The notes beneath the pieces are model-generated. The model saw only the letters and a program-made list of their open reading frames with translations. It did no database searches and was not told the origin of the DNA. This document shows, in pieces, positions 1 through 8,071 of a stretch of 35,115 nucleotides of DNA (within the stretch, counting starts at the first letter, position 1; each line of letters starts with the position of its first letter). Position numbers and translations under genes: made by a program. The DNA is from Gardnerella vaginalis (lineage in GTDB: Bacteria > Actinomycetota > Actinomycetes > Actinomycetales > Bifidobacteriaceae): NCBI RefSeq assembly GCF_001563665.1, contig NZ_KQ961877.1:36932-72046 (forward strand). The letters are read 5' to 3'.

Positions 1-39
1 AGACAAGTAACAGCCATTACTCACTAGTATGTAGGCATG

Positions 40-73
40 AAAAAAGGGCTTCTAGCGATTTGCCAGAAACCCT
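40..73 (-). terminator. Intrinsic terminator of tRNA-Ser
   Basis: Read on the minus strand, AGGGTTTCT and AGAAGCCCT form a 9-bp stem with one G-T wobble around an 11-nt loop, followed directly by a run of T. It starts 6 nt after the tRNA 3' end, so it ends the tRNA transcript. Confidence 0.85.
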
Positions 74-78
74 ATTCG

Positions 79-165
79 CGGATGAAGCGAGATTTGAACT
101 CGCGGAGGGCGTAAACCCTCACACGCTTTCGAGGCGTGCTCCTTAGACCGCTCGGACATTCATCC
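79..165 (-). tRNA. tRNA-Ser (anticodon CGA)
   Basis: The minus strand folds as a class II tRNA. The acceptor arms GGATGAA and TTCATCC pair, with G as discriminator base. The anticodon stem CACGC/GCGTG holds the loop CTCGAAA, giving anticodon CGA, which reads UCG. A long variable arm (GAGGG...CCCTC) and a T-arm with GTTCAAATC follow. The long variable arm and G73 fit serine. No CCA is encoded (the next bases are CGA). The length of 87 nt is normal for tRNA-Ser. Confidence 0.95.
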
Positions 166-214
166 AATCATTGCAATCACAAAACTGTGAGCTGAAAGCA
201 AATGCAACTTTTCG

Positions 215-242
215 ATTATAAACCAACGTGCGAATATGCAAA
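215..242 (-). promoter_or_regulatory. Probable promoter of tRNA-Ser
   Basis: On the minus strand a perfect TATAAT (215-220) lies 16 bp from a TTTGCA -35-like hexamer (237-242). Transcription would start near 208, about 43 nt before the mature tRNA. The -10 is exact and the -35 matches the consensus in 4 of 6 positions. Confidence 0.6.
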
Positions 243-261
243 GCTACCTGCGAGTTTGAGT

Positions 262-365
262 AAATAAACCACACCATAAAACAACCAAAAAACAACCACA
301 AAACACTCACAACCACTCACCCAACCAGAGCAGCCAAACCAGATCACCCAACCAAATCACAAACA
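262..365. repeat. C/A-rich, G-poor low-complexity stretch
   Basis: The plus strand is made of loosely repeated AACCA, CCAACCA and CACCCAACCA units with almost no G. It lies just 3' of truA. Similar stretches lie 3' of pyrG and of mltG in this window. No gene or hairpin is visible in it. Confidence 0.6.
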
Positions 366-381
366 AAAAACTAATTAAAAC

Positions 382-1281
382 CTAATTTAGTTCAGAAATA
401 TCACGGCGAGCGCGAATAGCATTAGCTCGAAGAGCTAAATCACTATCACAAGGATAAGCAACATTTTCTAAAGTCAAACCATGAGGAGCAATTGGTCCAG
501 TTGAGCCTTCTCTAACAGGATTATGAATCTTATCGTCAAACCAATCAAGAGAACGCTTCGACATTCCAATTTGCACAGAAGCATTCACAAGCGAGCGCAC
601 CATATTATGCGCAAAAGCATCTGCAACAATCGTAAACTCCAATAAACCTTGCTCTAAAGGAGGAACAAGACGATTGCAAGCGCACTGTGAGATTCTATTC
701 CAATACGCTTTTTTAACTTCGCGAATAGTAGTACCACCAGGATTTGGCTTTGCAAAAGATCCAAAATCATGCAAACCAACCATCATTTTGGCAGCTTGAT
801 TCATGCAATCAACGTTTAACGCATAATCAACTTGTAACACAAATCCTCGCATACGCGGATCTACAAACGCAAAACCAGATCTGTCAACAATGCGATACAC
901 ATACGTGCGCTCTAATGCTGAAAATCTAGCATCAAATCCATCCGGAGCTGCACTAACACAATGAATAGCAATATCTTGAGGTAAAACGTGACGCAATCTG
1001 TATTCAAGAGCACTCAAAGAATCGCAAGACATGTGACCAATACAATTTTCTAGAACATCTTGCGAAACATCTAAATGACAAACTTGGTGAGATGCGTGAA
1101 CGCCTGTATCAGTACGTCCAGCAACTGTTAGACGCAAAGGATTGACTGAATCACACTCCGGAACTCGCAAAACTTTATGCAAAGCAGATTCCAATTCACC
1201 TTGAACGGTTCGCAAATTAGGCTGTTTAGCCCAACCATAAAATCCACTACCGTCATACGCAAAATCTAAGCGAATCCTCAT
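382..1281 (-). CDS. truA: tRNA pseudouridine(38-40) synthase TruA
   Basis: TruA isomerises uridines 38-40 of the tRNA anticodon arm to pseudouridine in the cytoplasm. The protein begins RIRLDFAYDGSGFYGWAKQ, as the family does, and carries GRTDTGVHA (about residues 55-63), whose Asp is the catalytic nucleophile. A later FAHNMVRSLV segment is also typical. The length of 299 aa is slightly above the usual 245-290. A TTG one codon upstream is open, but the ATG at 1281 has GAGG 7 nt ahead and is preferred. The gene follows the hydrolase gene by 32 bp on the same strand, so the two may share a transcript. Confidence 0.95.
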   Translation of the reverse strand: MRIRLDFAYDGSGFYGWAKQPNLRTVQGELESALHKVLRVPECDSVNPLRLTVAGRTDTGVHASHQVCHLDVSQDVLENCIGHMSCDSLSALEYRLRHVLPQDIAIHCVSAAPDGFDARFSALERTYVYRIVDRSGFAFVDPRMRGFVLQVDYALNVDCMNQAAKMMVGLHDFGSFAKPNPGGTTIREVKKAYWNRISQCACNRLVPPLEQGLLEFTIVADAFAHNMVRSLVNASVQIGMSKRSLDWFDDKIHNPVREGSTGPIAPHGLTLENVAYPCDSDLALRANAIRARRDISELN

Positions 1282-1313
1282 CAAATATCCTCATATTTTC
1301 TCAGTTTTTCAAA

Positions 1314-2822
1314 CTACTTTGATAAACCAGTGAAAGCCATTAAAACATCTCGCAATAATTCTTTAGACTTCACATCTAGATTAGAAGTTATTTGCCATAA
1401 TTTAGGCAATACTTCAGACCAATGCAAAGACATCTCATCGAAAGTGCAATAGCCTAAACTAGATAACGCGTTATACACATTATCTATTCTGCGCTTACGA
1501 TCGTCAAAATATAGTCCAGACATCCAATGATTAACTGCATTTGAAACCGCTAAAGCACGCGGAGTGACGGAATCACAATAAGCAAAATCGCCATCTTTAA
1601 TTTGCCAATACATTCCAAAATGTTGCATTAAGCCTATAGATTCTGCTTGCGTAACGCGATACTTTAAAGCTGAATCCATAAGCAATCCAATGAATGCAGA
1701 AGTCGGAACAACTTTTTCAACACGCGAAGAAACATCTGAAAAAACTTCCATATTAACTACATCAGATGCAAACCCAGGACCATCCATAGAGTAAATTTTC
1801 TCAATACGACTTCCTAATTTTTTATCATTCGAATCCAACTTCATAGACGCGTAAACTGCCATATTTCCGCCTTTTGAATGGCCTGCAACAAGCAATCTAG
1901 GAATATTTGAGCGCAAGTTATAACGCTTATTTGAAGATCTTTTCGCTACAGAAGTTAAATATTCCTCTGCAGATTCTTGTGCTGGAATAGGGCAACGAAA
2001 TGCCATATTGAAATCTTCCTTCCAACCAACAAGCGTATTATCAGTACCTCTAAATGCGACTACAAGCGCTCCAGAATATGATCTCTTCTTAGAAAGATTC
2101 GAGAACATAGAGGATTTTTTACCGAATAATTGCGAAATATTATGAATATTATTGAAAAGCTTTACAGCACTTGCAAAAAATCCAAATCGACTAGAATTAT
2201 TAGAAATTCCAGAATCAGAAGAGTTTTCAATAGAACTAGTTTCAGTAGAATCAGTTTCAGCAGAATCACTTACAACAGAGTCAGTTTCAGCAGAATCAGA
2301 GTCAACAAAATTAGAGTCAACAGAGTTAATTGAATCAGAATCAGAACCTATTGCCCCAAACACAGAATTAGAGCCTGTTACTCCAGAACCAGCTACTCCA
2401 GAACCAGAACCAATCATCTTAGATTTTGCATCAAAAAACGAATCATCAATACCTTCACAATTACTTAAGTCAAAAGTAACTCCAGCAAATTGTTGTTCAT
2501 GCGATTCATCAAAGCGTTCTAAAACTTCGCCAACACGCAATCCGCGATATCTAGGATTTGCTAAAACAGCCATAAGTAAATTCTTACGAAATTCATCCAC
2601 TTTAGGAGAACCGCAAGAGAACATCGTTGAAAACTCTTCAGCTCTGAGTAAATCAGTAATAGGAACAGTGGATATTCCTTTTGAATCCGCACTATATAAT
2701 GGCACAGATGAAGGCATACGAAGATAAGATAATTCACAAAATACAAGCGAATCAGTAGCGTTAAATGGACGCTGTGCAAAAGTACGAAAATCGCTTGTAA
2801 TTAAATCGAGAATATTAGGCAT
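1314..2822 (-). CDS. DUF2974 (Mbeg1-like) alpha/beta-hydrolase-like protein with Ser/Asp-rich insert
   Basis: From ATG 2822 the protein starts PNILDLITSDFRTFAQRPFN, then DSLVFCELSYL, as DUF2974 proteins do. It continues to VVAFRGTDNTLVGWKEDFN and GHSKGGNMAVYA (about residues 314-325), where the Ser of GHSKG is the expected nucleophile elbow. YSMDGPGF may supply the acid residue. This family is predicted to be lipase-like; no substrate is established. Residues of about 137-211 are a low-complexity insert of Gly, Ser, Asp, Glu and Thr between the N-terminal region and the hydrolase core. There is no signal peptide. The start is uncertain: in-frame ATGs at 2876 and 2915 lie inside a hairpin, and ATG 2876 has the better GAGG spacing but adds residues unlike the family. 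Confidence 0.75.
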   Translation of the reverse strand: MPNILDLITSDFRTFAQRPFNATDSLVFCELSYLRMPSSVPLYSADSKGISTVPITDLLRAEEFSTMFSCGSPKVDEFRKNLLMAVLANPRYRGLRVGEVLERFDESHEQQFAGVTFDLSNCEGIDDSFFDAKSKMIGSGSGVAGSGVTGSNSVFGAIGSDSDSINSVDSNFVDSDSAETDSVVSDSAETDSTETSSIENSSDSGISNNSSRFGFFASAVKLFNNIHNISQLFGKKSSMFSNLSKKRSYSGALVVAFRGTDNTLVGWKEDFNMAFRCPIPAQESAEEYLTSVAKRSSNKRYNLRSNIPRLLVAGHSKGGNMAVYASMKLDSNDKKLGSRIEKIYSMDGPGFASDVVNMEVFSDVSSRVEKVVPTSAFIGLLMDSALKYRVTQAESIGLMQHFGMYWQIKDGDFAYCDSVTPRALAVSNAVNHWMSGLYFDDRKRRIDNVYNALSSLGYCTFDEMSLHWSEVLPKLWQITSNLDVKSKELLRDVLMAFTGLSK

Positions 2823-3145
2823 ATTTATATGATAGTAGACTAATTGCCCATACTGTGAATTTATGATATAGCACATGAAAAAACCTCGCGCACGCTGTAA
2901 ACACTTTACATACATGCACGAGGTAAATGCTTAAGATCAATCCAAATGGACTTGTCTTCTAGCTCTACTTTACACATTCGAAAAATCCAAAGAATTCAAA
3001 GAATTCAAAAATCCGAAGAAAGAATTCAAGGAATTTAACTAGTCAAACTAGAAGACTAAACACGTTTAACTACTCGAGTTATATGAAAAACCTGAATTAG
3101 ATATCTAAATAAAATGTAAGACACCTAAAACACAGATTATTCAAA
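2823..3145. other. Intergenic region between rplI and the hydrolase gene
   Basis: No gene is visible. The right half (about 2990-3035) is AT-rich with repeated GAATTC-containing units such as AAAGAATTCAAAG. The left half holds the terminator-like hairpin described separately. Confidence 0.6.
2878..2923 (-). terminator. Terminator-like double hairpin after rplI / upstream of the hydrolase gene
   Basis: On the minus strand CCTCGTGCA (2915-2923) pairs with TGCGCGAGG (2884-2892) as 9 bp with one G-T. A second perfect 5-bp stem, GTAAA/TTTAC, is nested inside, and TTTTTT follows at once. It lies 220 bp after the rplI stop and 55 bp before the hydrolase start, so it could end the ribosomal operon or attenuate the hydrolase transcript. 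Confidence 0.7.
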
Positions 3146-3592
3146 CTACTCGGCTACAACCTTAACAGTAAAGGAAGCAGTGATTTCTGGATGCAACGTA
3201 ACTGTTGCTGGGAACTCACCAGTAGTCTTAATAGCGGCAACGCTAATTGCACGAGCTTCAACTTGAGCTTTAGAAGACAAAGCAGAAGCAATCTTATCTG
3301 CAGAAATACCACCGAAAAGCTTACCGGATTCTGAAACCTTAGCAGAGATTTCTACAACAGTGCCCTCAATTTGAGCCTTCTGAGCTACAGCCTCTTCACG
3401 AGTGGCTACAGCCTTAGCAAGGCGAGCGCGGCGCATTGCCTCAATTTGTGAAGCAGCTCCCTTATTCCAAGCAAAAGCTAAGCCTTGAGGAATCAAATAA
3501 TTACGTGCATAGCCAGACTTAACTTCAACAACGTCACCAGAGTGACCGAGGTTGGCAACAGTCTTCGTGAGAATAACCTTGGTTTCAGCCAT
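3146..3592 (-). CDS. rplI: Large ribosomal subunit protein bL9
   Basis: The 148-aa protein is full length for bL9. The N-terminal 23S-rRNA-binding domain reads [31 protein letters not shown], including the family signature around [14 protein letters not shown] charged linker helix (about residues 45-75) and a C-terminal domain ending in the FTVKVVAE strand follow. AGAGGA lies 8 nt before the ATG. It is the last gene of the rpsF-ssb-rpsR-rplI operon, 16 bp after rpsR. Confidence 0.97.
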   Translation of the reverse strand: MAETKVILTKTVANLGHSGDVVEVKSGYARNYLIPQGLAFAWNKGAASQIEAMRRARLAKAVATREEAVAQKAQIEGTVVEISAKVSESGKLFGGISADKIASALSSKAQVEARAISVAAIKTTGEFPATVTLHPEITASFTVKVVAE

Positions 3593-3608
3593 GTTCTTAT
3601 CCTCTCAA

Positions 3609-3857
3609 TCAGCGACCGGTGGTGGCGTATGGGAGCAAAGCCATTTCGCGAGCATTCTTCACTGCTTTCGCGATCTTGCGCTGTTCCTGAACGGTTACAC
3701 CAGTGATACGACGGGAACGAATCTTACCGCGGTCCGAAACGAACTTGCGCAATAATGCAACGTCCTTGTAATCAATTTCAGTAATCTTGGCAGCCTTCAA
3801 AGGATTTGGCTTCTTCTTGAAAGGCTTGACCGGTGGTTGCGGCCTTTTGCGTGACAT
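3609..3857 (-). CDS. rpsR: Small ribosomal subunit protein bS18
   Basis: The 82-aa protein contains the S18 core: [53 protein letters not shown]. The N-terminus is rich in Lys, Arg and Pro ([16 protein letters not shown]). bS18 binds bS6 on the platform of the 30S subunit, and the S6:S18 pair can bind its own mRNA leader (see 5062-5106). GAGAGGA precedes the ATG. The gene lies between ssb (87 bp upstream) and rplI (16 bp downstream). Confidence 0.97.
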   Translation of the reverse strand: MSRKRPQPPVKPFKKKPNPLKAAKITEIDYKDVALLRKFVSDRGKIRSRRITGVTVQEQRKIAKAVKNAREMALLPYATTGR

Positions 3858-3944
3858 AGGATGTCCTCTCTCAAATACGTTTTAACTGATGTTTTATTAG
3901 TAAATATAAGCAAATAAGCAAATTATTAAATTCCTAAACTCAAT

Positions 3945-4529
3945 TTAGAATTCAGGCTCATCACCTGCTGCGCCAAAATCTGATGTTGAACCAAATGTTG
4001 CAAAACCATCATTTGAAGGAGCAGATGCACTCCACGGATCTTCTGCAGGAGTTACATTCATAGAATTACTGTTGGTGTTAGTATAATTCGCACCTCCAGC
4101 ATAACCGCTAGAACCATTCATAGGTTGATTTGAAGAATTGGCGTTCCCAACGAAACCACTATTTGATGAAACTTTTGTGATTTGAGCAGTCGCATATCTT
4201 AGTGATGGACCAATCTCATCCACAACCATTTCAATAGTATTACGCTTAGAACCATCTTTAGCTACGTATGAGTTCTGAACTACACGGCCTTGAACAATTA
4301 CTCGAACACCTTTGTGAATACTATTTACACAATGTGTTGCTAAATCGTTCCAAGCAGTGCAACGCATGAATAAAGTAGCGCCGTCCTCATATTTACCTGA
4401 ATTGCGATTAAACGAGCGCGGCGTAGAAGCCACAGTAAAACTCGCTAAAGATGCGCCACTAGGCGTATTCCTTAATTCAGGATCTGCAATGAGGTTTCCC
4501 ACCACTGTAAGAACCGGTTCACCTGCCAT
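3945..4529 (-). CDS. ssb: Single-stranded DNA-binding protein
   Basis: An OB fold spans about residues 1-110 (VLTVVGNLIADPELRNTPSG, FTVAST, FMRCTAWNDLATHCVNSIHKG, VIVQGRV), as in actinobacterial SSB. A disordered Gly/Asn/Ser-rich linker follows. The tail ends DFGAAGDEPEF, an acidic variant of the DDIPF-type tip that recruits repair and replication partners. The 194-aa length is normal. GGGAG precedes the ATG. It lies within the rpsF operon, 231 bp after rpsF. That gap is AT-rich (4570-4760) and no gene or clear hairpin is seen in it. Confidence 0.96.
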   Translation of the reverse strand: MAGEPVLTVVGNLIADPELRNTPSGASLASFTVASTPRSFNRNSGKYEDGATLFMRCTAWNDLATHCVNSIHKGVRVIVQGRVVQNSYVAKDGSKRNTIEMVVDEIGPSLRYATAQITKVSSNSGFVGNANSSNQPMNGSSGYAGGANYTNTNSNSMNVTPAEDPWSASAPSNDGFATFGSTSDFGAAGDEPEF

Positions 4530-4760
4530 ATCAGTCTCCCTTTGAATCGCAGTTGGAGAATATTTTCGACTTGCGTTTTACAAAATACAATCGATTTTCT
4601 TAAATATCACAGATTTTCTAAAGCTTTTCGCAATATACGCAATTTAAAAAATCCGTCTTATAAAATCAATGTGATTTTGTGTAATTTTACTTATTGCTTT
4701 ATATACAGTTTTTATCTACAGATTTATACAGTACTTATTTATTTTTACTGTTTTTACTGT

Positions 4761-5057
4761 TTACTTAGCATCCTTACGAAGAATCTTCGTACGAATTACA
4801 GACTCATTAAGATTCAAAACACGGTCAAGCTCATCACTAACAGATGGCTCAGCAGTGTAGCTCACCACAGCATAGTTGCCTTCAGTCTTGCCATTGATTT
4901 CATAAGCAAGCTTACGACGACCCCAATAATCGGCGTTATCAATAGAACCGCCCTCTTTGGTGACGAGCTCAAGATATTGCTCAGTCAACTTCTTAAGACC
5001 GCGATCATCAAGCTCTGGATCAGCAATGAACATCAGTTCATACTTATGTGCAGACAT
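4761..5057 (-). CDS. rpsF: Small ribosomal subunit protein bS6
   Basis: The 98-aa protein has the bS6 fold sequence KYELMFIADPELDDRG, then GSIDNADYWGRRKLAYEINGKTEGNYAVVSY, and ends with IRTKILRK. It binds 16S rRNA together with bS18. ATG 5057 is chosen over the adjacent upstream GTG because GGAGG then sits 6 nt away instead of 3. Its ribosome binding site is inside the predicted S6:S18-binding leader, which suggests feedback control. It is the first gene of the operon. The stop-codon region shows three imperfect copies of AGTAAAAAC. Confidence 0.97.
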   Translation of the reverse strand: MSAHKYELMFIADPELDDRGLKKLTEQYLELVTKEGGSIDNADYWGRRKLAYEINGKTEGNYAVVSYTAEPSVSDELDRVLNLNESVIRTKILRKDAK

Positions 5058-5061
5058 CACC

Positions 5062-5106
5062 CACCTCCTTCGGACTATCGGCTATGGGCTTTCCATAGCA
5101 GGAGTG
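5062..5106 (-). promoter_or_regulatory. Candidate S6:S18-binding leader of rpsF operon
   Basis: On the minus strand CACTCCT (5100-5106) pairs with AGGAGGTG (5062-5069, one bulged G), burying the rpsF Shine-Dalgarno. A perfect 7-bp hairpin GCTATGG/CCATAGC (5081-5099) is stacked above it with no unpaired base on the 5' side. The 3' side carries an 11-nt bulge that includes CCG (5071-5073). A CCG in the 3' bulge between two stems is the described hallmark of the S6:S18 leader. The call rests on this pattern match, not on a covariance search. Confidence 0.75.
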
Positions 5107-5224
5107 TGTTTGCAAGTCGTTCACAGTAGCTTATTTGCCACACGAACAACCTGTTAAGTTTAACTTAAAGTAACGACTGTAAAAATTAACTTAATCTAAA
5201 AGATCCAATATCCATATTTATCGC

Positions 5225-6241
5225 TTAATGCGCGTAAATATTCCTCTGCTTCATATCTTCAGGAAGTGCATTACGCAATGAAACGAGCGAGCCAGAACGG
5301 AATACGGATCTAATTCCAGCAGCTAAAAGCGGAGCAATAGAGAGAACTGTCATATTCTCTAAACGCTTTTCTTCTGGAACTGGAACTGTATCTGTCAAAA
5401 TAATTTCGCGAGCTCCGCAATTCTTAAGTCGCTCTACTGCAGGACCAGAAAGCAAAGCGTGAGTTGCAACAAGAGTTACAGACTTTGCACCTGCTTGACG
5501 CAAAGTTCGAACAGCTTCACAAATCGTTCCGGCTGTGTCAATCATATCGTCAACAACAATACAATCGCGACCTTTGATATCTCCAATAATCCCATGAGCT
5601 TCTGCATGATTTGGACGAGTTATATCGCGCGTTTTATGAATAAACGCCAAAGGCAAACCGCCTAACTTTGCAGCCCATTGTTCTGAAACTTTAATTCTTC
5701 CAGCATCTGGCGAAACAATTGTTGCATTATCTAGCTTCATAGTATTTCGCACATAATCAATTAACACAGGCATTGCAGTTAAATGATCAACTGGACCATC
5801 AAAGAATCCTTGCTCTTGAGCAGCATGCATATCTACAGTTAAGATGCGAGTTGCACCTGCAGCGCGGAATAAGTCAAACATCAATCGCGCTGTAATAGGC
5901 TCTCTTCCTTGATGCTTTTTATCTTGGCGAGAATATCCGAAGAATGGAGCTACAACGTTAATACTTCTAGCGGAAGCTCTGCGCAAAGAATCAACCATAA
6001 GCAATTGTTCCATAATCCAATTGTTAATAGGATCTGTATGCGCTTGTAAAACAAATACGTCAGCTCCTCTAACAGGCTGAGTAAAACGCACGTACATCTC
6101 ACCATTTGCAAAATCGTAAGCTGTAGTTTCTAGTACATCAATTCCAAGATATTGTGCTGTTTCATCCGCAAGTTGCGGATATGCTCTACCAGTTACCAGC
6201 ATTAAGTGCTTTGTAGGATTACCTTCAAGAATCGTAGACAT
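5225..6241 (-). CDS. prs: Ribose-phosphate pyrophosphokinase (PRPP synthetase)
   Basis: Prs makes PRPP from ribose 5-phosphate and ATP for nucleotide, His and Trp synthesis. The N-terminal half contains FANGEMYVRFTQPVRGADVFVLQ and the SYSRQDKKHQGREPI-type segment (here GYSRQDKKHQGREPI). SPDAGRIKVSEQWA is the flexible-loop region, and IVVDDMIDTAGTI is the PRPP-binding loop. The start ATG 6241 (338 aa) has AAGGA 8 nt ahead; an in-frame codon 8 residues upstream gives an unlikely extension. It sits between the ribose operon and the rpsF operon. RbsK produces its substrate, but the 200-bp gap means joint transcription is not shown. Confidence 0.96.
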   Translation of the reverse strand: MSTILEGNPTKHLMLVTGRAYPQLADETAQYLGIDVLETTAYDFANGEMYVRFTQPVRGADVFVLQAHTDPINNWIMEQLLMVDSLRRASARSINVVAPFFGYSRQDKKHQGREPITARLMFDLFRAAGATRILTVDMHAAQEQGFFDGPVDHLTAMPVLIDYVRNTMKLDNATIVSPDAGRIKVSEQWAAKLGGLPLAFIHKTRDITRPNHAEAHGIIGDIKGRDCIVVDDMIDTAGTICEAVRTLRQAGAKSVTLVATHALLSGPAVERLKNCGAREIILTDTVPVPEEKRLENMTVLSIAPLLAAGIRSVFRSGSLVSLRNALPEDMKQRNIYAH

Positions 6242-6430
6242 ATCAGCCTTCCTTCGAAATTGCACATACTGGTCTTTATGTTACCAGTTGGTAAAGTCGT
6301 GAGGAAAATAGGCGATTTCAAAACGATTCGAAAGTACAATTTCAAAAACAATTTGAAACGAATATAAACAATTTGAAACTATTCGAAAAGCTCAAAAAGA
6401 TTCAAAGTGCTTCAAAGTAAGCTTTTAAAA

Positions 6431-6456
6431 TCACTTGCAAAAATCACTTGCAAAAA
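6431..6456. repeat. 13-bp tandem duplication at the rbsK stop codon
   Basis: TCACTTGCAAAAA occurs twice in a row (6431-6443 and 6444-6456). The right copy encodes the last residues (FCK) and TGA stop of rbsK, and the left copy lies just after the stop. The remaining rbsK-prs gap (6242-6430) is AT-rich with repeated CAATTTGAAAC units. Confidence 0.9.
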
Positions 6457-7499
6457 TATTTACGAATCTCTTCTACACTTCCATATGAAGCTTGAGCGCC
6501 AAATCCAGTAGCAGCGTATGCAGACACGTATGAAGCAAGAGCAGCAGCATCGTCTAATTGCATATCGCAAGATAAGCAAGCTAAAACTGTGCCCATAAAA
6601 GCGTCACCGCATCCTGTTGTATCGACTGCTTTAACTTTTTGCGGCAGGATTCGGCAAACAGGATCCTCTTCAGCATAATTCAACACAACAGAGCCTTCTG
6701 ACCCAAGAGTCACAATAGCTTCATCAAAACCGAAATCATGCATAACTTTCGCTGTATGCTCCCAGTCAAACGAATCCCAATCGCCATCTTCAGGCTCACG
6801 AATATGCAATAATTGTGCCATCTCATGTTCGTTTACAAGCAAAATATCTGAAGAATCAATTAAATCTTGAGGAATTTTATCTAAAAATGGTGAATCGTTA
6901 ATCAATACTTTAACACCATTTTCATGCGCTAATTTTGCACAATGCGCAACCGTTTCCATAGGACTTTCAAAACAGAGTCCTAAAACTTTTGCGCTTGTTA
7001 AAGCAGACTTTACTGAGTCCGATTCAATATAATCAACATCTACTTTGCAGTTAGATCCAGAAGCATAAACTATTGTATTTTCGCCACTTTTAGAATCTAC
7101 TGTGATTACTGTAGCTCCACTTTTAACATCTTCTACATGACGAACATGTTTTGTATCTACTCCAGCAGATTTCAAAGAATTTATAAGAAAATCAGCGTTA
7201 GAATCATTTCCGACTGCACCAAACATGCAAACGTTTGCACCAATTTTTGCAGCAGATACAGCTTGATTTCCAGATTTTCCTCCAGGAAGCACGCATATCT
7301 CATTGCCATTTACAGTTTCTCCAGGATTAGGCAAACGATCTGCCACAATCGTGTAATCTGCGTTCATTGAGCCAACTACTGCAATGCCATTTTTACGCGA
7401 TAAAGCCGCGCAATCAGACTCACTATTTGCATTTAAATTTTTTACAGCCGCAATTTTACTCAAATTCTCAAGCGAGCTAAGTTCTTCGTAATGCCTCAT
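6444..7499 (-). CDS. rbsK: Ribokinase (PfkB family)
   Basis: RbsK phosphorylates D-ribose at O5 using ATP. The sugar-binding start GSMNADYTIVADRLPNPGET and the PfkB signature 1 region GGKSGNQAVSAAKIGANVCMFG are present. Signature 2 near the C-terminus, DTTGCGDAFMG, carries the catalytic Asp. At 351 aa it is about 40 residues longer than common RbsK because of an N-terminal extension (about residues 1-37), which is kept because GAGG lies 6 nt before the ATG. It is the last gene of the ribose operon, 88 bp after rbsD. Confidence 0.93.
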   Translation of the reverse strand: MRHYEELSSLENLSKIAAVKNLNANSESDCAALSRKNGIAVVGSMNADYTIVADRLPNPGETVNGNEICVLPGGKSGNQAVSAAKIGANVCMFGAVGNDSNADFLINSLKSAGVDTKHVRHVEDVKSGATVITVDSKSGENTIVYASGSNCKVDVDYIESDSVKSALTSAKVLGLCFESPMETVAHCAKLAHENGVKVLINDSPFLDKIPQDLIDSSDILLVNEHEMAQLLHIREPEDGDWDSFDWEHTAKVMHDFGFDEAIVTLGSEGSVVLNYAEEDPVCRILPQKVKAVDTTGCGDAFMGTVLACLSCDMQLDDAAALASYVSAYAATGFGAQASYGSVEEIRKYFCK

Positions 7500-7587
7500 T
7501 TTATACCTCTAACTAAGATTTTTGCCAATAACAGCAAACAATAAAATTCAACTTAAAACAAGCGCAATTTTTCTACACAATTCACTT

Positions 7588-7983
7588 TTAAAAAGGCACA
7601 CCACAACGCAAAATCACATTAGAATATGGCGTTGTTTCCCCACTTCTAATCACGAATTTTGCTTGAGATACCAATGCTTTGAAACCATCTTTACCATCAT
7701 GAGGAACATAAGTTAAAGGTACTGCAAATGCGTCTTTTACTAAAGATTCAGGCTCTTTTCCTAAAGCTTCTTCAGCCATCACACCAGACTCGAGCACTAA
7801 ATCGCCTTTAATAGCATCCAACACATCTTTAAAACGAGGTACGCCAAATACTAGTGCTAAATCAATAACCTCAACGCCATCAGGTACAGGAAGACCACAA
7901 TCTGAAATCACAAATTGATCTTTATGCCTTAATCCAGCCATAGCTTGAGCTAGTTGCGCATTCAAAACACCATGAGTAAGCAT
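7588..7983 (-). CDS. rbsD: D-ribose pyranase
   Basis: RbsD interconverts the pyranose and furanose forms of ribose so that RbsK can act. The 131-aa length matches the family. His20 in AGLRHKDQFVISDCGLPVP is the position of the catalytic His. The C-terminus SNVILRCGVPF matches the conserved YxNxxLxxGVxF-type ending. AAGGAG lies 6 nt before the ATG. It is followed by rbsK and preceded by a 362-bp spacer with a hairpin and repeats, which could lower its expression relative to rbsB. Confidence 0.95.
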   Translation of the reverse strand: MLTHGVLNAQLAQAMAGLRHKDQFVISDCGLPVPDGVEVIDLALVFGVPRFKDVLDAIKGDLVLESGVMAEEALGKEPESLVKDAFAVPLTYVPHDGKDGFKALVSQAKFVIRSGETTPYSNVILRCGVPF

Positions 7984-8071
7984 TTTCTCTCCTTAAATTA
8001 TGACGTGAAAACTCTACAATTGTGCGGTATCGACAGTGATTGCCGCTTACTTTAGAATGATTAGTCTTCTT

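Noticed and set aside
2152..2727. Long plus-strand open frame with Ser/Glu/Pro repeats opposite the hydrolase gene
   Set aside because: It mirrors the repeat insert of the minus-strand gene. It has no ribosome binding site and no family features outside the repeat.
2954..3056. GTCTTCTAG / CTAGAAGAC 9-bp inverted repeat downstream of rplI
   Set aside because: The arms are about 85 bp apart with no T-run or supporting structure, so it is probably chance.
7625..7635. Third copy of ATATGGCGTTG, inside rbsD, as part of a repeat family with the hairpin arms at 8076 and 8123
   Set aside because: It is coding sequence for the conserved RbsD C-terminus (YSNVILRC region), so the match is likely coincidence.
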